Origin: Drosophila miranda
Taxonomy: Eukaryota > Arthropoda > Insecta > Diptera > Drosophilidae
DNA: 64,000 bases
Reading direction: 5' to 3'
NCBI RefSeq assembly: GCF_003369915.1
Contig: NC_046675.1
Location: 17,732,001-17,796,000, forward strand
How positions within the stretch are numbered: the stretch's first letter is position 1; each line of letters starts with the position of its first letter. A program made the position numbers and the translations under genes. The notes beneath the pieces were generated by a model. The model saw nothing but the letters and a program-made list of their open reading frames with translations. It was not told the origin of the DNA and made no database searches. Of this stretch, positions 22,401 to 39,455 are shown in pieces.

Positions 22401-24090
22401 TACTGGCTGCCGGCCTGGCTAAGTAATCGATGTTCGATCGGAGCGCTCTCGACTGCTCGCTCACACCCTTTCGATGAGGTGGTGTCCCCCATTGGTCCAC
22501 AGTTACTAGACAGACAATCCAAACTCTCGGTGTTAAGCGAAAACCATAAAAACGATGTGTGTGTACGTCCTCTCTCTGAAAGCGCATTAAGTAAGAACTC
22601 AATTACAAATATATTTTGTTTATTTTCATTTATTTCCAAAATATCTTTACGAAACACAATGTTCTCTATGATTAATTATGCCTAAGTTCTGTGACGTGTG
22701 CAGCAAGGAGTATTGAATATTTCCCCCAACTGGCTGCCGGCTGACGACTGTCGGCTTCTGTAATGTGGTGGTTGAGGTAACAGCGCGAGCTGGGCTGATG
22801 AGGTTCAGTTTCCACAATAGGCAGGCGCGTCAAGAGAAGGAGATACAGACTCAGGCACAGGCATTAAAAGAGGGACAGAAACTGAGGGTGGAAATGGTTA
22901 GGAGGCATGTTCCACACATGCCACACAGCGAGAGTCCGAACCCGACCCCGACCTGGAAATATTCAATCTACTTCGTCTGCTGCATGCGTTCTCCTTTGAT
23001 TTGCCACTATTAGACGCGGACTATGAGACATCTCCCACGACCATTGACTAATTATGTTCTTTCTCTACCGAATTTGTGCGAATCTGCAGGATTTGAAGGA
23101 CTACATGCGTCAGGCCGGCGAGGTCACCTATGCGGATGCTCACAAGCAGCGCCGTAATGAAGGGTAAGTCTTTATCTGGCGAAATCTTGCTGATCATATC
23201 GCGACTAACCCTTCTCTTATATTTCGCATTGCAGCGTGGTCGAGTTTGCCTCGTTGTCGGACATGAAGACGGCTATTGAAAAGCTCGACGACACTGAGCT
23301 GAATGGCAGACGGGTCCATCTGGTCGAGGATCGTCGAGGAGGACGCGGCGGCGGTGGCAGCGGGGGCGCTAGTGGTGGTGGAGGTGGAGGCGGACGTGGT
23401 CGATCTCGTTCTTCCAGCTCGCGCTCACGTTCTCGCTCGCGCAGGCGTTCTCGCTCTCGTCGCTCTTCGCACTCGCGCTCCAAGTCTCGCAGCCGCTCCA
23501 AGTCTCGTGGCGGACGTTCCAAGTCCAAGTCGCCTGTTAAATCGCGCTCTCGATCCCGCTCGCGCTCCAAGTAAGTAGAATGGTTATCTTTTTTAATAGT
23601 TTGGTACTTATTTGCTCCTACCTTTGTATTGCAGCAAATCGCGTGATGTGTCTAAGTCAAAATCAAAGTCGCACTCGCGTACTCGCTCTCGCTCGCCCAA
23701 GCGTGAGCGCGATTCTCATTCTCGCTCTCGCTCCAATTCGAAGCGTGAATCACGCTCCCGTTCACGTTCCAAGTCAAACCATCGCGACTCTCGTTCACGG
23801 TAAGTTATGTGGATCTCAGATACGAGAGGCACTATATTGTAAAATTCTTTCTTTCGTGCTTTCTTTGGTTTTGTTTGGATGCACGTGTTCGTTCGTCTTA
23901 TGCATAGTCCTTCGACCTTGGCTGCACAAAAACCCTTTAAATAGATACTAATGTTCTCCTCGCCCCTCTTCATTGCAGCGATCGGTCCGCTTCAGTTGAC
24001 AACAAGTCGCGTTCGCGCTCCCGCTCCCGTTCGGCCTCGCCCAAAAACGGAAATGCCTCACCGGACCGCAATAACGAGAGCATGGATTAG
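19404..24090 (+). CDS. B52: B52 / SRp55, SR splicing factor
   Basis: Eight coding exons: 19404-19529, 19612-19682, 19755-19859, 20367-20463, 23090-23163, 23235-23570, 23635-23799 and 23979-24090, totalling 361 aa (about 350 in D. melanogaster). RRM1 is at about aa 4-74 (RNP2 VYVGGL, RNP1 NGYGFVEF). A Gly/Arg hinge follows, then an atypical RRM2 (about 110-188) containing the SR-family signature SWQDLKD. A long Arg/Ser domain runs from about 210 to the end, closing with [16 protein letters not shown] proteins of this class bind exonic enhancers and promote spliceosome assembly; B52 also marks active loci (known biology). A 2.6-kb intron (20464-23089) splits SWQ from DLKD and is the natural place for regulatory or poison-exon splicing; I did not identify such an exon. 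The other introns have good GTAAGT or GTGAGT donors. Confidence 0.96.
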
Positions 24091-24466
24091 ATTAGTTAGC
24101 TGTCCCTTTTAATATTAAAACACTTGATTTTAGATTTCTACTATAACTATTCTACAAACATCCACACAGACACCTTATTCTAACCCGCGTCACTGGCACC
24201 CAGCTAACGATAACGAAATCATGCAAATCCACTCTACATATTTTTTAATATTTAAAAATTATGTTTTTCGATCGCCGCCACACTTGACACAATCCAACTA
24301 CCCCAATGTCCATCGCTGGGCAACAAAACAGAACAGACAGGGATCATTTAGTCGAGGGCTGCACATCGCGCATCGCAAGGTAAACCAGATTTTTGCAGAT
24401 GGCAACAATTTTGTAACATATGTAACAGCAAAAGAACTAAAATTGTCTTTTAAAATGAGTAATTTC

Positions 24467-24472
24467 AATAAA
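24467..24472 (+). terminator. B52: Candidate B52 poly(A) signal
   Basis: AATAAA 377 bp after the B52 stop codon, in sequence consistent with a 3' UTR. Other ends are possible. Confidence 0.4.
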
Positions 24473-24689
24473 TACGGATACATTTAATATACATTTTTTG
24501 TTTGTGTTTTCGACTGGGCGAAAAATATTTTCGATTTAAATCTACTAAATGTTGTCTGGACATGAACTCATGTACATAAGTTCAACTATGTATGATGAGG
24601 TAAGCTCGGCCAATACTAAGGCCAAATCGAAAATCAAAGTAAACAAACACAATAATTCAATACCTAATCAAATGCTATGGGAAATGGTG

Positions 24690-25045
24690 CACCGCGGAAG
24701 CTGGGGTACTTTTGGAGACTGAAGAGTTGCATACAAATATGTTAGCCACAGGATGCATATTAGAGCCCTGCATGAATCCACAGTATTCATATTTAAAATT
24801 GACAAATCGAGAAGTAAAATATTTGCGCGATTTGTTGAAGCTCTAAATGCTTTAAAAAATAATTGCAGTCATTTGTGGTATTTATCTGATGAAAATATCA
24901 TTCTTTGAGGATAACGTTACCTTCATTGAGAAATGAGAAATGGTGGAACCACTCTTGGCATTTTGTGTTGGCGATAAGGACGTCGAAGCTTTTAATTTTA
25001 AAAGAAAAAGATTTGCCTACGTCGGCTACAAAAAGATTATCTAAT
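24690..25045 (+). pseudogene. Decayed coding sequence of unknown origin
   Basis: Protein-like stretches can be read only by changing frame. The first runs to about 24847 and includes TGCILEPCMNPQYSYLKL. It continues in another frame with ALNALKNNCSHLWYLSDEN and then in a third with ISFFEDNVTFIEK. An in-frame stop follows, then EMVEPLLAFCVGDKDVEAF and onward. At least two frameshifts and one stop disable it. The pattern suggests an old transposase or gene relic, but I do not recognise the family. Confidence 0.45.
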
Positions 25046-25426
25046 ATTGTAATACCCAACTCTGCATCATTTTTTTCAATGGTTTTTATATCTCCAAAGA
25101 CTTTTTAACTAAAGATCCCTAAGAATGGCATATAATGAAGACTATCAAAATGATTTAAAAATATTTAAAAGTGGGCAACGATACAGCCTAGCGACCTGTT
25201 AAGTATAAATTAATGGAGTATAAATTATTTATTATTAGCTTAAATTTTAACTTATCGAGCTGAAATTTTTGTGGTCGGGCGAATATAATAATGCGAATCC
25301 AAAAATGCATTCCGATCAGAGTATGTATAGTATAGCTCCGTAGAAACCATTGGCCAAATACAATATTTTTTAACTTTAAGCTGAAGTCGAACTTCTCAAA
25401 ATTGTCTATCGTATATTTTATTCCTT

Positions 25427-25660
25427 ATACCCGGTGCTCGAAGAATATTAGATTTGTGGTGAAAGTTGATGTGATTAACACCCAGAAGGAAGCGTTTTCG
25501 ACCACAGTTCGACCTTAGTTCTTATTCTGGGTCCGTCCCGATGAGCGCTTAGATCTCAGAGACTATAAAAGCGAGAGCAGACGCCTATGATATCACACTG
25601 TTGCAAGTGTACGACTATTTCAAAAGATTGGCGGGATAACCTTGGTAATCGTAGTAACAA
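25427..25660 (+). repeat. Dispersed intergenic repeat, copy A
   Basis: Begins with a TATACCCGGTGCTCGAAGAA-type end and contains the diagnostic blocks AGAAGGAAGCGTTT, CCGTCCCGATGAGCGC and AGACTATAAAAGCGAGAGCA, shared with copies near 36.2, 44.2, 45.7, 50.1 and 50.5 kb. It has no coding capacity. From memory this family is very abundant between genes in D. pseudoobscura-type genomes. Confidence 0.7.
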
Positions 25661-28311
25661 TTTTCTGTGTTTTACAGGTGTTGCAGTTCCAGATGGCGAT
25701 GGGCGCTTCCCGCGATGCTATGCCTTAAAACTAATCAATCTGAATCAAACTTTGTGAAAACGTAAGGGCGTGTACAAAATTTATGCATACCAAATCTTGA
25801 CTCGATCAGAACACTCCTTCGGGTACATCCAAAAAAAAGGACATACGTGTTTGGGAGGTACCCAAAGGTCTGATCGTGATGAAAAAAAGATGTTGGCCGA
25901 TGCGCAAACCTCACCGATAAGCTACAACATTTGTGACACGAGAATTTGATATATTTGATACTAATATATAGTATATAGTATAAATTTAATGTATAATATG
26001 GAATGGAATATATTTTCATAATAAAACACTTTTGATAAAATTATACTTGATTAAAACCGATAAATACCGTTTTTGAATAGCCAATTCTTTTTTGTATTGT
26101 TTAAGCGTACTTGAATTTACGAATATGTATTCTCTTTTTTCATCATGATTTGTATTTTTTATTAACTTTTTTTTCGAGTAAGTGAAAAAAGTGTGAAACT
26201 TGTGCATTTATCCGTTTTTTGCTGTTCTTGTTTTTTGTCGCGGAAGGCGTCATTGTGTGTTGTGTCGGAGATTGCTAGCAGATATGTTTACTTACAATTT
26301 GTATTGTAGTCTACGCTTAAATTTGTTGTAACAAAATTTTTAAATTTTTACACAACTATTTCCTGCAAATATCTGAATCTAATCTTATTATGGCCTACCA
26401 AGGGAATTGACATGGGTGGTTTTGCCTGTACCCCCGTCGCCCACCCGTTCAATACAACCAGATGTCAGATACTTAAGTTATGTGATAAAAAGAAGCACTA
26501 CTTCTGAAAAAAAAATTAAACCATACAAAAAAATTATTCATTTTTAAATTTGGTTTGGTTTTAGTGGTTTAAGATGCACTTTTGTACCAGGATAAATTGA
26601 AAACGCAATCAGCTATTCATATATGTATAAATTAGTTTAATTGTTGTTTTTTTTTTTTGCAATCCTGGAATATAAGTATATTACAAAGTCTTATTTTATC
26701 TGATTAGCTTGAATTAAATTTAAGTTTCTTTTGCTCCTATGCTGAATTCAAAGAATACCAGAGGCATATTTGCCATAAGTACTGGATGAAATTTAATACA
26801 TATAAATATTTAAAATTTTTAAAGAAATAATTTTCATTTTAAAAACTGTGAAGTTAAATCAAATTCATAGCTAAGTTTTTAAACTCGCGTAGTTTCTGCT
26901 GTAACAATATATCATTATTTAAAGTAATATTATTCCTTTCAATATACATAAACACCTATATACATATACAAAGCACATAAGGATAAAAGAGAGTTTGAAG
27001 CGTTTGACGTCTCGAGTGAGCAATGGAAAAAATTGCCTTGAAAAATGCATCAACTAACTAGTACAGATCTCGTGAGCTGTATTTTAAATACAAATGCTGT
27101 GAAGAAATTAACAAATGCCTAAATTATGGGTCATGTGATTTGGTAATTTATTTCGCCATTATCTACAACTAACACTAAATGCACTCTGCATAAATGCGAC
27201 TGGGGAGGTTCTGGTCTGAGACTATTCGCCCACATAGTGGGCTAGGTCTGCATCCCACGTACATATGTACATATATATGTACGTACGAGTGGGTGCTTTG
27301 GCACATCGTGGAGACACTTGAGCACTGGAGCTGCCTAAATTATTTTTGTGGGTGGCTGAAAGCTACATTAGCTACATTTCACACTTGGTTTGAGTGGATA
27401 AGATCGAGTTTAATTGGCGTCGTATGAAATGTGGCTACTAGCTACAATATGCGTACACCCTAACCGTAAACTAATATCAAGTTTGGAATGAAACATTACA
27501 TAATAGTAATCAATATAAGTTGGAATAAAATGGATTATTAAACATTATTTACCATTAATCCGTTATCAAGTATTTACACAATTTCATTTGATACTCTCTT
27601 TGCCCTTGATGGTAGTTGAACTATATGTACGATTGGATTCGGTTTTCGGAGGCTTCCCAAGGACTCGCAGCTAGTGAAACCCGCAGTTGTTTCAGTGAAG
27701 GCAGCACCTAATTTTCATAACAATTTCGATATATGTATGTCTGCATGTTGTTCATGCACGGGTGTAACTTATATATTGTATACCGTTCAGAGGCTGTAAG
27801 TGTTCAAATAGAAAGACGACCAATGTGGGCACCGCTTCATATACATATACGATATGTACATGTAGTCGTTTGCATAGCTCCCGTTCTCTATCGCTCGGAA
27901 ATGGCAGTGGTTTACTTTCAATTGTATAGTGCTCTAGTTCAGTAAGTACTGTATATGTATGTATACATATATTTAGGTATAGTCGCTAGCATGCCTACTG
28001 CAAGTTTTATAGATTTATGCACTAATTTACATTGTAAATGCACATAAATAGAATCTCGCGGAGCGCACATAAATTGCGCATTTCAATAATCCTCCCAACT
28101 CCATCTCGTCCTACATTCGGTTTCGAATCTAAATAAGTTTTAAGTACTATTAGAGCCTTTTTATCACTTTCAAGTTGTAAGTCGTTTTTGGCGAGGGCAG
28201 GTCCAAGGGGTGGGGCCGCCACTTCGTTGTTCCTGCTTTCTGCTCCCCCTGTTTATCTTCACTCTGCGATTGCTCCTCTCTTGGCTGCCACTGGAATACC
28301 AATACCTCCTC

Positions 28312-34454
<6,143 letters not shown>

Positions 34455-35261
34455 TTAGTACTCCATGGACTCTGGGGGCAGCACAATGTTACATCCCAGC
34501 AAGCCCCGTCCACTCCAGGCTTTTGGCACCAACAGCAGATCTAGAAGCTGGTCGCCGCGCATGACTTTGAGCTGCACGTTCTGGTCCTGCATGTTTCTGG
34601 TAACCTCGCCGATCTGGCCCAAATCCCCCTTGAAGTTGCTGCTGTTAACGGAGCCGAAGCGGCAGATGTTGTCGCCCACGCGCAATCCCTGAAAATGACA
34701 AACGGAATAATTTTACACATGAGCGTGGAGGGCGTTAGGTCTTTAGTCTGCCACTACTCACTGCCTCTTCAGCCGGGGAACTGGGGCTGACTAGATTGAC
34801 TACAACCATGGGGCGAATATCGGGAGGCGCGATAGTAGCTCCACCCAACCCTCTTTCGCTGTCCAGCTCCAAGGCGGAGGCGCGATTCACCAGCTCAGGG
34901 TCGGTCGTTGCGATCTCACTGTGGTATTGATTGAGCAAGTTCTGGATTTGGTTCATCAGCTCTTTGTGATCGTTCTGCAGGCAAATTATCGTCTGGCGGG
35001 CCTGCCGCACCTGGTAGATGTCGATATCGTTGCGTGGAAATCCTTCGGCGTCGATCATGGGACCGGTCATGCCCACATTGTCGTTCTGGAAGAGTTTATT
35101 TATTGTTATCTGGATTGTTTAGCTTTGAAATCAACCAACCGCTGGACTAGTTTACTTACTGCAGCCAAAATTTGTCCATTTCTACTAATTTGAGCCTCCA
35201 GCTGTGTTTTGGCGGCCATCAGCCTCTCCAGCCGCTCCTTGGTGGTAATTCCAGTGGCCAT
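34455..35261 (-). CDS. CG9588: PSMD9-type 26S proteasome assembly chaperone (CG9588)
   Basis: Three exons: 35261-35160, 35085-34762 and 34688-34455, giving 219 aa, the usual PSMD9/p27/Nas2 length. The N-terminal half is a helical coiled-coil region (TTKERLERLMAAKTQLEAQI, then a segment around IYQVRQARQTIICLQNDHKE). After a linker, a PDZ-like domain occupies about aa 120-210 (VVNLVSPSSPAEEAGLRVGD, then GQIGEV and VMRGDQLLDLLLVPKAWSGR). The protein ends GLLGCNIVLPPESMEY, typical of the family. PSMD9 is a transient chaperone that holds the Rpt5 C-terminus during assembly of the proteasome base (family knowledge). It lies head-to-head with lkb1 across a DRE-containing promoter region. Confidence 0.92.
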
Positions 35262-35319
35262 GACTTGCGTTTTGCTTACTGAAATCGGTGGGTTTTAAAA
35301 AAATGTAATATATGTGACC

Positions 35320-35480
35320 GCCTACTTCGTTTCTTTCTCGTCACTTCGCTAAAGCATTTATTTATTTTTTAATAACAATTCAGCCCTGGTGAAAGCGATT
35401 TCGATGTCGTCAAAATATCGCCACCGCCATATCGATACACAAAATTTACTTGAGGGTAAACACAAAAATGTACAAATTGA
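35320..35480. repeat. DRE promoter cassette, copy 1 (CG9588 side)
   Basis: Contains GCCTACTTCG, ATAACAATTCAGC, CCTGGTG, CCGCCATATCGATAC, ACTTGAG and GTAAACACAAAAATGTACAA in the same order as 36884-37017. The DRE TATCGATA lies at 35430-35437. This is a direct duplication of about 110-160 bp, diverged by small indels. It lies immediately upstream of the CG9588 ATG. Confidence 0.8.
35430..35437. promoter_or_regulatory. DRE (TATCGATA), copy 1
   Basis: Perfect palindromic DREF site in the inferred core promoter of CG9588, 169 bp upstream of the ATG. Confidence 0.75.
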
Positions 35481-36883
35481 ATTACAGTCGTTGCTTTTAG
35501 GAATTTTACTTTACTTTATCATTTTTAGAGTATTATGACACTTCTTGGTTAAGTTTTATACATAGAAAACATATACATATGTACATATCAAACTGTTAAG
35601 TTCTTTATGCTAATAGGAATGAGATTATTAGATTGAGTAATTCATTTTTTTAAACACAGCGACTGACTACACAGCAAAGCGTATCAGTGTCGGGCCAACA
35701 GAGTAAACAGATCACTATGTGATCTAGTGTGGTGATCAGCATGAACTCATCATGATCCAAATCATGGACTGGTAAATGGTATTTCATTTCTTAGCCTCCG
35801 CCCAGTACGAGTATATGCCAGACAGGACAGTGGTGGTGTAATCCAAATAATAGGCTGTAATATTTATAATGTATAATTTGTATTGCCTCTTTTTATTCTG
35901 TTAGTTCGAATTGTATGTCCTGGTGAACATATATGAAGACATTAAAGGACCCAGCTACTGTTTCATTATACCCGATAATTACACTCGACATCCGAAAACG
36001 CAGAAAAACGTTGGTGATGAAGAATCTATTTCGTTGCCAATTTACAAAGCCGTAAATAGTTCGTTAGTCCAAGCAACCTCTTTGCTTGGATCACGCTCCT
36101 GGATTTTACTTACTTGCACCTGAGATTTATATTTAAAGGTGGCAAGTCCTCTCGTTGTTTCGTATCTTCAAAATTCTGGACGCCACAGATTTTTTTTCAT
36201 TGCGGGGGCGAAAGCGGTGGGTCAAGATTTTGAAACAATTATGTGCAAGTTCGATATCACAGGAGTGTGGATACCAAATTTGGTTGCTCTAGCTCTTATA
36301 GTATCTGAGAACTAGGCGCTCATAGGGACGGACAGATAGACATGGCTCAATGGACTCGGCTATTGATGCTGATCAAGAATAAATATACTATATAGCAAAA
36401 GAAGAAACATGTTGGATTTCCCAGAATTCTTTGAGATTTAAGGTTTGCTGGTCAGAGTTCTGGGCCCCTGCGTCGCACCGTCTTTCCCCACGTAGCTACT
36501 GGCCACTGCGTTGGCCAGCACCCGCCGCATAAGGCAGCTTTGTGAACATCAGACCAAACATCCTGCTAACCGCTAAGAGCGTTTTGACCTCCAATCCAGG
36601 CACTCCACAGTTCACTCCAAAGCTGCATAGTGAACAATACTGTTGTGCGGCTGGCCACCGGACCAAATATCCAGCGCGGAACCATTGGAAACACAATGAC
36701 ATGACTCGCACGACGAGTTAAAGCATCAAAAGCAGCTGCGCAAGGTATGTGTATAACAAGAACAACAATTGGCCGGCACTTACAGGAGTCCTGTTGCTCC
36801 CGTCAAAAAAACTCTTACATGGTGTCACCCTCCCAACGAGTCGCCTACCATTATAATGAATGATCATAATCATACGAAAATCG
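35481..36883. other. Insertion-like segment between the two DRE cassettes
   Basis: About 1.4 kb separating the duplicated promoter cassettes. It contains an inverted copy of the dispersed repeat (about 36150-36405), an unassigned minus-strand frame (36496-36711) and AT-rich sequence. A plus-strand frame at 35911-36123 has no recognisable domain. I see no functional gene. Confidence 0.6.
36150..36405 (-). repeat. Dispersed intergenic repeat, copy B (inverted)
   Basis: Reads on the minus strand through GATCAGCATCAATAGCCGAG, CATTGAGCCATGTCTATCTG, GCGCCTAGTTCTCAGATACT and CGCCCCCGCAATG, the same order of blocks as copies C and D. Confidence 0.75.
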
Positions 36884-37017
36884 TTGCCTACTTCGCTTCA
36901 TAACAATTCAGCAGCCCTGGTGGCAGCGTTAGTGTGACATTTCATTTCGATATAATATCGACACCGCCATATCGATACCCATTTCACTTGAGAGTAAACA
37001 CAAAAATGTACAAATTT
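36884..37017. repeat. DRE promoter cassette, copy 2 (lkb1 side)
   Basis: Second copy of the cassette at 35320-35480, in the same orientation, with DRE at 36970-36977. It is shorter at its left end by an indel between GCCTACTTCG and ATAACAATTCAG. It lies about 550 bp upstream of the lkb1 ATG. Confidence 0.8.
36970..36977. promoter_or_regulatory. lkb1: DRE (TATCGATA), copy 2
   Basis: Perfect DREF site in the inferred lkb1 promoter, 1540 bp from copy 1. Confidence 0.75.
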
Positions 37018-37563
37018 TGAGAATCCAGCACCGAGTTCGAAAAATTGGAATCTGTCAATTTGGTTGTGCTTGTGCAAATTTATTAAAAAAAAATAAAATA
37101 CAAAAAAGAGGCCCCAAAGCGCGTAGCACTAGCCTAGCCAGTACTTGGCCAGTCCAAGTAATACGGAAGTACACCGCCCCTGGGTGTCAAAAAAAGGTTT
37201 TCAAGAGCCGTTTTCGGAGCCGCTGCTGCTTACGACGTGCTCCGCTCCTTGCCGTCATATCACCGACGTCCGATCATATCGGTGAGAAGCGCCCTCCTCT
37301 GGCCCTCGAAACGATACACACAATGTGAGCGGTGGGCTGTGGGCAGTTCGGAAGTTTATGCAATGTTCTAGTTCTAGCCCACGAGACGGTGGCGGTGACG
37401 GGGATACGGTGGTACGCAGGCGGACACCGAGACGGAAGCAGAGAAGGGAGCAAGGAGAGAGCAGAGTCGGCAGAAGAGAGTCGTTTTCCGTTTTTATATA
37501 CATACAATACATAGGGATACACAGACAGCGTGTGTGGAGGGAAGTAGAGAGTATCGTATCCAA

Positions 37564-39455
37564 ATGACTGTGACCAGCACACATACAATGGAGGCACCAG
37601 TCAAAGCAGGACATCATCATCATCATCAGGGCGACGGAGGAGGAGGAGGAGGAGGCGGTGGCCAGCAGCTCGGCTCCAACAAGTCTGTCGATGGGGCCGG
37701 CAAGGAGCCGTTGGATGAGGACGCCGTGGACGACGAGATGACAGTACTGCTGGCCAATACAAACTTTCACTATGATGCGGCATCCGAGCTGGACGAGGCA
37801 TTTGTGGAGCTCAAGGAAGGTGAAGAAACGGCAGAGGGCGTGGCCAGGGCGGGCAGCTTTTATAATGAGCCCGAGCTGCTAGAAGAACACCCACACCCGC
37901 AGGTCACTTGGCTGGATGACGACGAGATCGAGACACTGGACCGCGTCACTCTGGACATGGGCAACGTGTTCTTCAACCGGGTCGACAGTCAGGACATTAT
38001 CTATCAGCAGAAGAAAAAGAACATTAAAATGGTCGGCAAGTACATAATGGGCGATGTTCTGGGGGAGGGCTCGTACGGGAAAGTGAAGGAGGCAATGAAC
38101 TCGGAGGACCTCTGCCGCCTCGCCGTCAAGATACTCACGAAGCGCAAGCTGCGCCGCATACCCAACGGTGAGCAGAACGTAACGAGGGAGATCCACCTTC
38201 TGAAGCAGCTGAAGCACCCGAATATTGTGGAGCTAGTGGATGTCCTCTACAACGATGAGAAGCAGAAGATGTATTTGGTGATGGAGTACTGCGTGGGAGG
38301 TTTGCAGGAAATGGTTGACTATCAGCCCGACAAGAAGATGCCATTGTTCCAGGCGCACGGCTACTTCCACCAGCTGGTCGATGGCCTGGAGTACTTACAC
38401 AGCTGCCGCGTCATTCACAAGGACATAAAACCCGGCAACCTGCTACTGTCCTTGGACCAAACACTGAAGATTTCCGACTTCGGCGTTGCGGAGCAATTGG
38501 ATCTCTTTTCGCCGGACGACACATGCACAACGGGACAGGGCTCGCCAGCATTTCAGCCGCCAGAGATTGCCAATGGCCACGAAACGTTCGCTGGATTCAA
38601 AGTGGACATCTGGAGCAGCGGCGTCACACTGTAGGTCCCAACTCCCAAGGTCCCGATTTGGATCTGACTAATATTCGCATACTTGTCTTTACAGCTTCAA
38701 CTTGGCCACAGGACAGTACCCGTTCGAGGGCGATAACATCTATCGCCTACTGGAGAACATTGGTCGCGGGCAGTGGGTGGCGCCCGACTGGCTCTACGAG
38801 CTGGACCCAGACTTTGCCAAACTAATTTTAGGCATGCTGCAAGCAGATCCCAGTGCCCGCCTCTCGCTGCAGCAAATACGCAAGGACACGTGAGTGGGAG
38901 ATGTCCATATTCAGTGTCTGGCTTTCAGTAAAATGGTTTCCTTGCTTGCAGTTGGTTCATATCCGCACCGCCGGCCACCGGCCCACCGATACCCATTCCT
39001 CCACTGAAAGGCGACAAATACCGATGTTCCACAGTACTGCCTTACCTGGAAGCCTACCACTATGGCAACGAGCACGACCAGGAAGATGTGTATTTCACTG
39101 AGCACGATGTCAATCGTGAGTGGTCAATGCTCAATGAAGGAGAGCACTGGTTTGGCGTAGCTAATTGGGCACGCTTTGTATCTTTTCAGAGGAGTTGGCG
39201 CGACAAGCTGCAGCGGCCGCGTCTGAAATACGAGCAAAACAGTCAGCGGCAGCCCATGCTGCCTGCCACACTTACGAGCATCCCTCCACAAGTGCCGCTG
39301 CCGCCGCAGCAGCCACGGCGGCAGGACAGTCATTGGGCAATGGAAACAGAGACGAGATGCCGGCTAAGAAGAAAGGATCGGCGCTGAAGCGACGCGCAAA
39401 GAAGCTAACCTCGTGCATCTCGGTGCGCAAGCTGAGCCATTGCCGCACCTCGTAG
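37564..39455 (+). CDS. lkb1: Lkb1 (STK11) Ser/Thr kinase
   Basis: Four coding exons: 37564-38630, 38695-38889, 38952-39115 and 39190-39455, giving 563 aa (567 in D. melanogaster). A disordered N-terminus contains a His run (HHHHH) and a poly-Gly run. The kinase domain begins at about aa 158: Gly-rich loop LGEGSYGKV (166-174), catalytic Lys189 in [13 protein letters not shown] (Asp287) and DFG (305-307). This is the LKB1-specific catalytic domain. The C-terminus is Ala-rich, then basic ([13 protein letters not shown]), and ends CRTS, a CaaX-like box equivalent to the farnesylated C-terminus of fly Lkb1. Lkb1 activates AMPK and related kinases and controls polarity (known biology). The ATG at 37564 is the first in frame and has a CAA context; the frame extends upstream only through a GTG. 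Confidence 0.96.

Larger units (their letters stand above)
24091..28311. other. B52 3' UTR and intergenic spacer with repeat debris
   Basis: The first 400 bp or so are probable B52 3' UTR, ending near AATAAA at 24467. Beyond it lie a decayed ORF (24690-25045), a fragment of the dispersed repeat family (about 25427-25660) and AT-rich sequence up to the Task6 stop at 28312. The last few hundred bases probably include the Task6 3' UTR. No functional gene was recognised. Confidence 0.6.

Noticed and set aside
21171-22602. Multiple overlapping ORFs in the long B52 intron
   Set aside because: Short, domain-free and on both strands; no acceptor/donor pair keeps the B52 frame in a convincing way.
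37534-37563. Extension of the Lkb1 frame upstream to a GTG at 37534
   Set aside because: GTG is not a plausible start here; ATG at 37564 is the first in-frame Met.
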